Assembly (NCBI RefSeq): GCF_007474545.1 | Contig: NZ_VKOG01000004.1 | Span: 186,001 to 250,000 of the forward strand | Reading direction: 5' to 3' | Length of the DNA stretch: 64,000 nucleotides | From: Chryseobacterium binzhouense | Lineage (GTDB): Bacteria > Bacteroidota > Bacteroidia > Flavobacteriales > Weeksellaceae | Shown here: positions 15,697 through 23,556 of the stretch, one piece after another | Layout: each line of letters begins with the position of its first letter | How positions within the stretch are numbered: the first letter of the stretch is position 1 | Made by a program: the position numbers and the translations under genes | Notes under the pieces: model-generated | Told to the model about the DNA's origin: nothing | Seen by the model: the letters and a program-made list of their open reading frames with translations, nothing else | Database searches by the model: none

Positions 15697-17289
15697 TTAT
15701 AAAGGACAATTTTCTTTTGTTATATTTCCATTGGAATCTATATTCAGCTTCCCCCATCCATCAGAGTCTTTTCTATAAATATGCAGTCCGTTACCTGATC
15801 CAATTTTTGAATCATGAATGACTTTCATAAATAGTTTTTCGGCATCTGCCTGATTATATGCTTTTTTATCTTCCTGTCCATTTTCTTTAAAAATTTTTAG
15901 AACTTCGGCTTTTGCGAAATCCTTCTGAGCTTTAGTCGTTGTAGCTGTACCGATATTCATACCTGCAAAAAACGTATCCAAGGCAGAAGGATCATTCATC
16001 TTTATTGCATAAGTTGTTCCGTTAAAGTTAACCAAATAAGAAATAAAAACTTTTTTTCTGTATTTATAAAGATATGTATAAGAATCGTAGATGTTTACAA
16101 TGTCTCCAAAAGCATATATCGGGATATGACCCGGAGGATGGTTATGTATATCGGCAATGTCATTATTGGTTCCCACACCCGAAACACCTGTGTATCCTGC
16201 ACCCGAAGATGGTTTTACATATGTATTATAGATGATTGTTCCGTTAGGTTCTTTAGTTACTACAACCATGGTCTCGTGCTTATCAGGGTTTGCTTTAGTA
16301 ACCAATGTTTTTAGGCTGTCTCTTTTTGCTACCAGAGTTTGGTTTTGGTCGTTTTCTTTTAAAATATCGCAGGGCGTTTTATCATCTGGATTCGGAAACT
16401 CTATCACCGTAGGAATTCCCTCGCATCCTCCTTCGGCAATACTGCCACTAGGATCTACAGGCTGGGTAGACACACCATTGCCGTTGCAGGGTTCCGGCTC
16501 AGAATCTGTAGGACAGTCAACACACGGCTCTCCGCCACCGCCACTTCCTCCACCGCTTCCGGGACCTGCCCACCATTCATTACCAATAGGCGCTTCTGCG
16601 ATGCTTTTACATTGCAGATAATAGTCTTTTATAGGTTTAGATTTTACTTTTGCACCACAAGCATTGCTGCCCTCTCCGTTAAAGTGCTCATTAGCACTAC
16701 AAGCGGTGTATCCCACGATATACGACTGCCACACACAGCTTTGGTTAGATTTAGCTCCTAGCGGATTATATACCGTACCATCCAAGAGCGTTACCGTTGT
16801 TTTATCCTGGGTATCTACATATTCACCCGACATCATCATCTGCTTTTCCTGAGGCGTCAGATTATAGCTGATGAGCATTTCTCTATAACTCCCGTCTGTA
16901 GCCGGGATCAGTACCAGATTTTCTATAGGATCTGTCGGTAAAGCATTTTGACGGGTAAGATGAAACGTGTAGGTGTGAAAGTTGGGACCGTTCTCAATGT
17001 ACATTACATGATCGGTATCAATAGATACTCCATCTACGTAATTAATTTTCCCTTTAGCATTTTTCTGCCCATAGGCTTTAATCCCAACCTCTGCTTTTTG
17101 AAGCTCGGGTAAAAGCTTTGTTCTGTGCTTAGATTCGTTAAGGGAAATTCTTTGGGAAGTCAGCCGCAAGCCGGTGTTGCCTTGAGTTTCTTCCTCATTG
17201 TGAAATTCTTCGGTGCGGCAGGAGAATGCCGAGACACCGATAAGGAACATCAGGCAGAGCCTGAGAAATAAATGTTTTTTCATAAGCAT
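15697..17289 (-). CDS. Lipoprotein with C-terminal JAB-like (HNHP) domain
   Basis: A 530-residue exported lipoprotein: MLMKKHLF... signal, lipobox-like A-F-S-C near residue 24. Residues about 25-240 form an unassigned N-terminal region; a Gly/Ser-rich and Cys-rich linker (GPGSGGGSGGGG) follows near 243-255; the C-terminal part has D-I-H-N-H-P-P-G near residues 380-387 followed by a G-D, resembling the H-x-H...D metal site of JAB/JAMM-type domains, including those found as toxins. The usual Ser of that motif is not at its normal place. The start could be the second Met at 17283. It heads an operon with two DUF6705-like lipoproteins. Function is not known; a peptidase/toxin role is inference. 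Confidence 0.75.
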   Translation of the reverse strand: MLMKKHLFLRLCLMFLIGVSAFSCRTEEFHNEEETQGNTGLRLTSQRISLNESKHRTKLLPELQKAEVGIKAYGQKNAKGKINYVDGVSIDTDHVMYIENGPNFHTYTFHLTRQNALPTDPIENLVLIPATDGSYREMLISYNLTPQEKQMMMSGEYVDTQDKTTVTLLDGTVYNPLGAKSNQSCVWQSYIVGYTACSANEHFNGEGSNACGAKVKSKPIKDYYLQCKSIAEAPIGNEWWAGPGSGGGSGGGGEPCVDCPTDSEPEPCNGNGVSTQPVDPSGSIAEGGCEGIPTVIEFPNPDDKTPCDILKENDQNQTLVAKRDSLKTLVTKANPDKHETMVVVTKEPNGTIIYNTYVKPSSGAGYTGVSGVGTNNDIADIHNHPPGHIPIYAFGDIVNIYDSYTYLYKYRKKVFISYLVNFNGTTYAIKMNDPSALDTFFAGMNIGTATTTKAQKDFAKAEVLKIFKENGQEDKKAYNQADAEKLFMKVIHDSKIGSGNGLHIYRKDSDGWGKLNIDSNGNITKENCPL

Positions 17290-17324
17290 TTATGTTTTAG
17301 TGGTTTAAAGATATAAATTTTTTA

Positions 17325-17354
17325 CAAATATATAAAACAATTTTAAATGAGCAA
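17325..17354 (-). promoter_or_regulatory. Promoter of the JAB-lipoprotein operon
   Basis: On the minus strand, TATATTTG (17332-17325) matches the -7 consensus TAnnTTTG, and TTG (17354-17352) lies 19 nt upstream as the -33 element. The predicted transcript starts near 17318 and has a leader of about 30 nt before the ATG at 17289. The -33 element overlaps the first codons of the divergent XRE gene, which could allow that regulator to control both genes. Confidence 0.6.
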
Positions 17355-17634
17355 ATTTGCCTATTTAAAATTTGTTACAAAATCGAACCTTTACATTGTG
17401 AAAGATTTAGATTTAGATTTAAAAAAATTAAAAAAAATTGGTAACAGACTGAAAAAAATACGTCTGCAAAAAAATCTCACACAAAAAGATCTGGCCTTTT
17501 TAATAGATGTAGAGATCTCTCAAATTACAAGAATTGAGAGGGGCATTATTAATACTTCTATACTTAACATCATAAAAATTTCAGAAGCATTAGAAATACC
17601 TCTAAGCGATTTTTTTAAAGATTTTGAATTATAA
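17347..17634 (+). CDS. XRE-family helix-turn-helix regulator
   Basis: A 95-residue small DNA-binding protein. The HTH_3-type domain covers about residues 32-92: KKIRLQKNLTQKDLAFLIDV then ISQITRIERGIINTSILNIIKISEAL and a C-terminal IPLSDFFKDFEL. The N-terminal 17 residues are not typical and a GTG at 17398 (giving 78 residues) is an alternative start. It is divergent from the JAB-lipoprotein operon and its 5' end covers that promoter, so it may regulate the locus. Its last 6 bases overlap the convergent HD-domain gene. Base composition is very AT-rich. Confidence 0.8.
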   Translation: MSKFAYLKFVTKSNLYIVKDLDLDLKKLKKIGNRLKKIRLQKNLTQKDLAFLIDVEISQITRIERGIINTSILNIIKISEALEIPLSDFFKDFEL

Positions 17635-18795
17635 ACTCAGAAACGCGTACCCGAAAGCCAGCACCGAGATAATAATTCCTGCCATGAAAATAGCATACGT
17701 CGTAGAAAGCAGCTTATATTTCCTGTCTAAAACCTTTCCCAGAAAATACAGATCCTTGATCATCGAATCGTAGATATAATCGCGGTCTTTCAGCATATCT
17801 CTCATCGAATGATGATAATCATCAAAAAGCATCTGATGAAAATTCCCGAAAAACAGAAGATTTACTTTTCGCTTGACAACATCGTCCTGTGTAAATTGGG
17901 TTTTGGTGACATTCGGTTTTGTGGAAAGTATGGCAAAAACAATGGTAAGCACACTCGAAAAAAGCAACAAAAATGTGGGGATAATCAGGTGCACATTTTT
18001 AGGAGTATCCAGCTTCGGAACCAATACAGAAAGACAGACCGAAATAATGATGGCATTTACCGAAAGTAATATATTGGCTTTGCTGTCGGCAATATCGCTC
18101 AGGCGGGTGTGGTTGTTGAGAGTAACTCTGAATAAGGTATCAATACTTCTGTCAGATTTAGGATCTTTCTTATCTGCTTCTTTATCTTTATTCTGTTTCT
18201 CTTCTTTGTTCAGCTTTTTTTCAAGTTTTTTTACATTCTTCATCTTCAGCGGTTCCCAGTGTTCTTTAGCGTAATCGGTAAAATACTGGTGCTTATTTTT
18301 CAAGAAATCAATATTCAGCTCATTCCATTCATCATTAGAAAAGCAGGTTCCGCCCGTAAGTTCCCACTCTTTTCGTAAGGCTTCGGAAGTATCATGGTAA
18401 GACGGACTGGCAAAGTGGCTGAAATCTGCATCTTTCATTATTTTTTCAGATACATTCTGAGGCTGATAATATTTTTCGGTGGAAAGAATAAGCTGATAAA
18501 CGTCTTCAATATAATCCTGCGGATAATGTTCTTTCAGCAAAAAATCTTTCATGAGTTCGGCGCTTCTTTTTTCGTGCCCTTCCGCATTGCAGTCTGTAAA
18601 TCCCACATCATGAAACCAAAGCGCAAGAATCACTTTTTCTCTTTCCGCATCAGAAATTCCGGTATGTTTTATAATTTCTTCCGCTTTGCCGACCGCAAAA
18701 GAGGTATGGATAAAATTGTGATAAAAGTATACTGAAGATAACTTATCTTTGAATAAATTTTCAACATAATTTTTAGCCTTGTCTAATATGTTCAT
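17629..18795 (-). CDS. HD-domain hydrolase fused to a Pycsar-effector-like membrane domain
   Basis: A 388-residue protein with two parts. Residues about 1-190 form an HD-type phosphohydrolase: a histidine in YHNFIHT, the HD pair in LALWFHDVGF, and a distal Asp in KIMKDADFSHFA. A highly charged Lys/Glu linker (about 190-215) leads to a C-terminal domain with D-T-L-F-R-V-T-L-N-N-H-T-R-L-S-D-I-A-D-S-K-A, two adjacent hydrophobic helices (about 245-295) and a last one (about 366-386). This matches the PycTM/DUF5706-type effector domain known from Pycsar antiphage systems. No cyclase gene is adjacent. TTG at 18801 and GTG at 18798 are in frame, but ATG at 18795 is preferred. Only 26 bp separate it from the divergent metallophosphoesterase gene. 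Confidence 0.8.
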   Translation of the reverse strand: MNILDKAKNYVENLFKDKLSSVYFYHNFIHTSFAVGKAEEIIKHTGISDAEREKVILALWFHDVGFTDCNAEGHEKRSAELMKDFLLKEHYPQDYIEDVYQLILSTEKYYQPQNVSEKIMKDADFSHFASPSYHDTSEALRKEWELTGGTCFSNDEWNELNIDFLKNKHQYFTDYAKEHWEPLKMKNVKKLEKKLNKEEKQNKDKEADKKDPKSDRSIDTLFRVTLNNHTRLSDIADSKANILLSVNAIIISVCLSVLVPKLDTPKNVHLIIPTFLLLFSSVLTIVFAILSTKPNVTKTQFTQDDVVKRKVNLLFFGNFHQMLFDDYHHSMRDMLKDRDYIYDSMIKDLYFLGKVLDRKYKLLSTTYAIFMAGIIISVLAFGYAFLSL

Positions 18796-18821
18796 CACCA
18801 AATTTTTCTAATTGTAAATGT

Positions 18822-21800
18822 ATGAATTTATCTTCTAAATATATTCTCAAAAATCTTTCTGCACTTGTAAAACTCACCGTGTTCTCCGCACTTGTTATAT
18901 CCTGCGCTACCTATAACGTAAAAAAAGGAAAAAACTTGCCGGAGATACAAAATAACAGCGCAGAAATTGCCAATGATTTTCAGATTTTTCTCATTGGTGA
19001 TGCCGGAAATGCAGAAGAAATTCAGGCTCAGCAGACATTGCAGCTTCTCAAAAACAAATTAGATTCAGCAGATCAGAATGCTATGGTCATTTTTTTAGGG
19101 GATAATATCTATCCTTTGGGAATGCCAAAAGAATCAGATAAAGGATATGCTCTGGCAAAGCAGAAAATGGAAAACCAGCTTGCCATCACTAAAGATTTTA
19201 AGGGAAAAACACTGGTAATTCCCGGAAATCACGATTGGTATCACGGTCTGGAAGGTCTGAAGGCACAGGAAGATTTTGTAAAGTCTTATCTGAAAGACAA
19301 GAAATCTTTTCTCCCTAAAAACTCCTGCCCTATTGATGATATCAGCTTAACAAAAGACATCAAGCTTATCGTCATAGATTCTGAATGGTCGTTAGTTGAC
19401 TGGGACAAATATCCGGGAATCAATAAAAACTGCGACATCAAAACGCAGGAAGATTTTTACACAGAGTTTAAAGACTTAATCATAAAAAATCAGGATAAAA
19501 GAATTATTGTTGCGCTTCATCATCCGGTAATCAGCTCGGGAGTTCATGCAGGTTTCAATTCGGCAAAATCTCAACTTTTTCCGCTCAGAGGGAAGATTCC
19601 GGTTCCGGGGATTGCTACATTAATCAATATTCTGAGAAGTTCTTCCGGAGTTAGCATGGAAGATCTCAGCAACAGACATTATACTGATTTTGCCAACAGG
19701 ATCAAAAGCATTATTCAGGATAAAGATAATGTCATTCTGGTTTCCGGGCACGATCACAATCTGCAGTATCATCAGGACAGGAACATCCGCCAGATTATCA
19801 GCGGCGCCGGCTCGAAAACAGATCCTTCCACGATTGTAAAAAACACTGATTTTTCTTATGGAGGAAGTGGTTTTGCGGTGTTGAATCTAAAAAAAGATTG
19901 CAGCTCCGAAGTCGAATTTTTCTCTACAAGAAATAATAAACTTGAAAAACTTACCCAAATTTCGGTGATCGAAAAACCTAAAGATTTTGAAAACAATTTT
20001 CCTGACAAACTTACCGACAATAAGATCTCAACCCTTTATCCTGAAAAGCTTACCCAAAGAGGAGGAATTTACCGATGGCTTTGGGGAAATCATTACAGAA
20101 AATACTACGCAATGCCCATTGAAGCTGAGGTTGGAGATCTTTCTGCTTTAAATGGCGGTTTTACGCCTTTCAGAGAAGGCGGAGGAAACCAATCAAACAG
20201 TCTTCGTCTTAAAGCTCATGACGGACAGGAATTTGTGATGCGCGGAATTAAAAAAAGTGCTGTCCGTTTTCTCAACGCACAGGCTTTCAAGAAAAACACT
20301 TTCGGAAACGAACTTACCAATACTTTCCCTGAGAGATTTCTTCTTGACTTTTATACGACCAATCATCCGTTCACCGGTTTTGCAGTCAATAATATGGCTG
20401 ATAAAATCGGGCTTTTTCACAGCAATCCGAAACTGTATTTTATTCCAAAACAAAAAACTCTCGGAAGGTATAACGAGCATTACGGTGATGAGCTTTATAT
20501 GATTGAAGAGCGGTTCTCTTCCGACCAAAAGACGCTGCAGTATTTAGACAATGCTTCAGATATACTTTCTACGGCAGATGTACTGAAAAACATGCGTAAA
20601 GACAGCAAATATTCTGTAGATAAAGAAACTTACATCCGTGCAAGAATTTTTGATATGCTGATCGGTGACTGGGACCGTCACGAAGATCAATGGAAATGGG
20701 CAGAATATAAAAAAGGTGACCAAATCATCTACAAACCAATTCCTAAAGACCGGGATCAGGCGTTCAGCAATTACGATGGAGCCGCTTTCAAAATCATCAT
20801 GAATATCCCGATGATCCGCCACATGAAGTCTTTTAAAGATGACATCAAAAATGTACGGTGGATGAATATGGAGCCTTATCCTTTAGATTTAATCTTCCTG
20901 AAAGACTCTTATGAAAAAGACTGGGAAAATCAGTCAAAATACATTCAGCAAAACCTTTCTGATAAAGATATTGATGAAGCGTTCAATAACCTTCCCAAAG
21001 AAGTGCAGGATGAAACTCTTGCCGATATTAAAAGAAAACTAAAGCTCAGAAAGGAAAAAGTACACGTGTATGCCAATGACTACTATCACATTCTTCAGGA
21101 AAAAGTTCCTTTAGCAGGAACTGTGAACCGTGACAAATTTGTCATTATAAAGCATAAAGATTCTGTAGAAGTAAAGCAATTCAAATTCAATAAAGATCAA
21201 TCTGAAGAGCTGGTTTTTGAAAAAGTTTATCACTCAAAGCATACAAAAGAACTCTGGATTTATGGGCTTGAAGAAGATGATATCTATGAAGTTTCCGGAA
21301 ACGGAAAGTCTAAAACCACCATTCGTCTCATCGGCGGCTATAATCATGATACTTACCAGGTTGCCAACGGAAGCAAAGTGAAAATCTATGATTTTAAATC
21401 ACAAAAGAATACATACAACACCAAAAACACTTCTAAAAGAATAACAGACGATTATAACATCAATACTTATAACTGGAAACATCCGAAATACAATTTTGTG
21501 GCAGGATATCCTAATGCTAATTTTAATCCGGATGACGGAGTGATTCTGGGATTTGTAGCCAATTATACCGTCAATAATTTTATCAGAGATCCTTTTACTC
21601 AGAAACATAGTCTCAGTGCCAATTTTTATACTGCAACAGGAGGGTTTAATCTCAAATACAAAGGGATTTTCAAAAAAGCTGTTTTTGGATGGGATGCGGG
21701 GATTGATGCTTCATACACCACTCCATATTTTGCCAGAACATTTTTTGGCTTAGGAAATGAGAGCATTAATAACGCTGACGAAGATGACAGAAATTACAAC

Positions 21801-22535
21801 AGAGTGAGAATTTCGCAGTTCAGATTTGCGCCTTCTGTTTCTACAACCAGCTGGCTGAGTTTCAGACATCAGTTTCAGCTCAGTTTTGAAAACTCCAAAG
21901 TGCAGAGAAATGATGACCGGTTTATTGCTGTCTCCGACGAGGTAAGACCCGAAGTTTTTAACGACCAGCAATTTGGAGGAGCCAATTATACCTTTAGTTT
22001 CAAAAATTTTGATAACAATGCTTTTCCAACATTGGGAATGGAATTTTTTATCAATGCAGGATGGAAAGCCAATCTTCAGGAACTTGACAGAAATTTTGCT
22101 GCACTCTCCGGGAAAATGAGCATCTTTCACAGAATTGACAAGAAAGGAAAATTTGTTTTTGCCAATTCTACTCATGCCATGATGATCAACAATAATCAAT
22201 TTGAGTTTTTTCAGGCAGCTGCAATCGGTGGTAACAATGCGATGAGAGCCTATAGAAACGAAAGATTTGCAGGTAAATCTTACCTTGCCAATAATTCGGA
22301 AATACGGTGGGATTTTGGAAGGGTAAAAAACAATATCGTTCCGGTAAATATGGGAATTTTAGTAGGATATGATATTGGAAGAGTCTGGATCGACAATGAA
22401 TATTCCCGAAAGTGGCATCAGGGTGCAGGTGCAGGCTTCTGGCTAAATATTCTGGAATCTTTTTCCGCCAAAATTCAGTACTTTGTAGGAGAAGATGGCG
22501 GAAGAATTTCTGGTGGTCTTGGAATGAATTTCTAA
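18822..22535 (+). CDS. Metallophosphoesterase lipoprotein fused to a BamA-like beta-barrel
   Basis: A 1237-residue exported protein. A signal with lipobox-like V-I-S-C (about residue 28) is followed by a calcineurin-type metallophosphoesterase domain with its metal ligands in order: GDAG near 59, GDNIYP near 93, GNHDW near 132, HHPV near 231 and GHDHN near 307. A long middle region (about 390-860) is unassigned. The C-terminal region (about 870-1237) looks like a surface-antigen/BamA-type outer-membrane barrel, ending in the barrel-like IQYFVGEDGGRISGGLGMNF. Such fusions are found in Bacteroidota. It probably hydrolyses phosphoesters at the cell surface or in the periplasm; substrate unknown. 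Divergent from the HD-PycTM gene, with a palindromic repeat element downstream. Confidence 0.85.
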   Translation: MNLSSKYILKNLSALVKLTVFSALVISCATYNVKKGKNLPEIQNNSAEIANDFQIFLIGDAGNAEEIQAQQTLQLLKNKLDSADQNAMVIFLGDNIYPLGMPKESDKGYALAKQKMENQLAITKDFKGKTLVIPGNHDWYHGLEGLKAQEDFVKSYLKDKKSFLPKNSCPIDDISLTKDIKLIVIDSEWSLVDWDKYPGINKNCDIKTQEDFYTEFKDLIIKNQDKRIIVALHHPVISSGVHAGFNSAKSQLFPLRGKIPVPGIATLINILRSSSGVSMEDLSNRHYTDFANRIKSIIQDKDNVILVSGHDHNLQYHQDRNIRQIISGAGSKTDPSTIVKNTDFSYGGSGFAVLNLKKDCSSEVEFFSTRNNKLEKLTQISVIEKPKDFENNFPDKLTDNKISTLYPEKLTQRGGIYRWLWGNHYRKYYAMPIEAEVGDLSALNGGFTPFREGGGNQSNSLRLKAHDGQEFVMRGIKKSAVRFLNAQAFKKNTFGNELTNTFPERFLLDFYTTNHPFTGFAVNNMADKIGLFHSNPKLYFIPKQKTLGRYNEHYGDELYMIEERFSSDQKTLQYLDNASDILSTADVLKNMRKDSKYSVDKETYIRARIFDMLIGDWDRHEDQWKWAEYKKGDQIIYKPIPKDRDQAFSNYDGAAFKIIMNIPMIRHMKSFKDDIKNVRWMNMEPYPLDLIFLKDSYEKDWENQSKYIQQNLSDKDIDEAFNNLPKEVQDETLADIKRKLKLRKEKVHVYANDYYHILQEKVPLAGTVNRDKFVIIKHKDSVEVKQFKFNKDQSEELVFEKVYHSKHTKELWIYGLEEDDIYEVSGNGKSKTTIRLIGGYNHDTYQVANGSKVKIYDFKSQKNTYNTKNTSKRITDDYNINTYNWKHPKYNFVAGYPNANFNPDDGVILGFVANYTVNNFIRDPFTQKHSLSANFYTATGGFNLKYKGIFKKAVFGWDAGIDASYTTPYFARTFFGLGNESINNADEDDRNYNRVRISQFRFAPSVSTTSWLSFRHQFQLSFENSKVQRNDDRFIAVSDEVRPEVFNDQQFGGANYTFSFKNFDNNAFPTLGMEFFINAGWKANLQELDRNFAALSGKMSIFHRIDKKGKFVFANSTHAMMINNNQFEFFQAAAIGGNNAMRAYRNERFAGKSYLANNSEIRWDFGRVKNNIVPVNMGILVGYDIGRVWIDNEYSRKWHQGAGAGFWLNILESFSAKIQYFVGEDGGRISGGLGMNF

Positions 22536-22563
22536 GAGAAATCACATTTTTTTTAACTTAAAA

Positions 22564-22677
22564 TTTGTCATTTTGAATGAAGCGAAACGGAATGAAGAAT
22601 CTCATCTTAAAACATTCCAAATACCACACGGATTTAAAAATATTTTGTTGAGATTCTTCCTTCGTCAGAATGACAAA
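22564..22677. repeat. Palindromic intergenic repeat (GTCATTCTGA type)
   Basis: Left arm 22564-22604 starts TTTGTCATTTTGA and ends GAAGAATCTCA; right arm 22648-22677 reads TTGAGATTCTTCC...GTCAGAATGACAAA. The outer 12-13 bp and inner 11 bp are near-perfect reverse complements; the middle differs in length. The GTCATTCTGA...AGAATCTC wording is a recurring intergenic palindrome in many bacterial genomes. It lies between two converging genes and may act as a bidirectional transcript end. Confidence 0.75.
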
Positions 22678-22684
22678 CCGGAAA

Positions 22685-23554
22685 CTATTTAATTAAAAAT
22701 TTATAAACATTTCCGCCTTCCTTTTTATCCTTTTCATCGGCAATCATCAGTGTTTTATCATCAATAAATACAACAGCTTCTTTTTGGGAATTATGATCTA
22801 AAGATATTTTCTGAATAGTAGCCGCATTGAAATCATCTTTGGTAAAACCTGTTACCACATGAATGTTTTTGTGGGTTAAAAGAACAATCTGATTTTTTGA
22901 ATTGATCGCTGCCGAAGTAATCGCAGCATCATTATATCCTCCTTCAAGTTTTAATCTGCCAACAAGTTTTGCCTCAAAATCACCCTGCTGATTCGGGATT
23001 TTAAACACCAGAAAAGTTCCGTCAAAGCCCTTGCTTCTGTTTTTTGTAAACAAATAGAAGTAGCCGTCTTTTTCTATAAAAGCTTCACAATCATACAGCC
23101 AGTTGGATTTTTTTGGTGGAAATTCAGTTTGACCTTCGTAATGAAATGTTGTAGTTTGGATAACTTTTGTGGATGTCTGATTTTCGTTATTCAGATCAAT
23201 TTTAATGATCGAAAGATTTTGTCGGTCATTATCATTATTCCCAAAATCACCAATATATATATTTCCTGCTGAATCTGTCGTAATATCTTCCCAGTCATTG
23301 TTTTCAGCATTTTCTACCAAAACATCTGCAATTTGGTTTCCTTCCGGATCCAAACCGTAGACTACATTTTTATTACCTGCATCTTCAATTGCCCAAATCG
23401 TTTTTTTATCTTTAGACAAAGCAATTCCGGAAACTTCCTTCAGTTTTTTAGGAAGAGAAAATTCAACCTTCAACTCATCTGCTTTTGAAGAATCCTGAGC
23501 TTTGGGATTACAGCTCAACAGTAAGAATGATGATAAAACTACAACGCGCAACAT
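22685..23554 (-). CDS. Predicted beta-propeller lipoprotein
   Basis: A 289-residue lipoprotein (signal ending L-L-L-S-C near residue 15). Repeated short blocks such as KLKEVSGIALSKDKKTIWAIEDAG, NDWEDITTDSAGNIYIGDFG and KEAVVFIDDKTLMIADE look like blades of a propeller of the SdiA-regulated/NHL type, a guess from pattern only. Enzymatic residues are not evident. It is the last gene of the mazG-FUSC operon, starting 2 nt after the FUSC gene stop, so it is co-transcribed, but a functional link to MazG or FUSC is not apparent. Confidence 0.7.
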   Translation of the reverse strand: MLRVVVLSSFLLLSCNPKAQDSSKADELKVEFSLPKKLKEVSGIALSKDKKTIWAIEDAGNKNVVYGLDPEGNQIADVLVENAENNDWEDITTDSAGNIYIGDFGNNDNDRQNLSIIKIDLNNENQTSTKVIQTTTFHYEGQTEFPPKKSNWLYDCEAFIEKDGYFYLFTKNRSKGFDGTFLVFKIPNQQGDFEAKLVGRLKLEGGYNDAAITSAAINSKNQIVLLTHKNIHVVTGFTKDDFNAATIQKISLDHNSQKEAVVFIDDKTLMIADEKDKKEGGNVYKFLIK

Positions 23555-23556
23555 AT

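Noticed and set aside
16232-16621. 129-residue open frame on the plus strand within the JAB-lipoprotein gene
   Set aside because: It is opposite to a gene with signal peptide and motifs, and its Pro/Ser-rich composition simply mirrors the Gly-rich linker.
20193-20822. Two minus-strand frames within the metallophosphoesterase/beta-barrel gene
   Set aside because: They lie opposite a continuous 1237-codon gene with recognisable domains at both ends.
22186-22545. 119-residue minus-strand frame over the end of the metallophosphoesterase gene
   Set aside because: Its plus-strand partner has a clear barrel C-terminus; the frame has no motifs.
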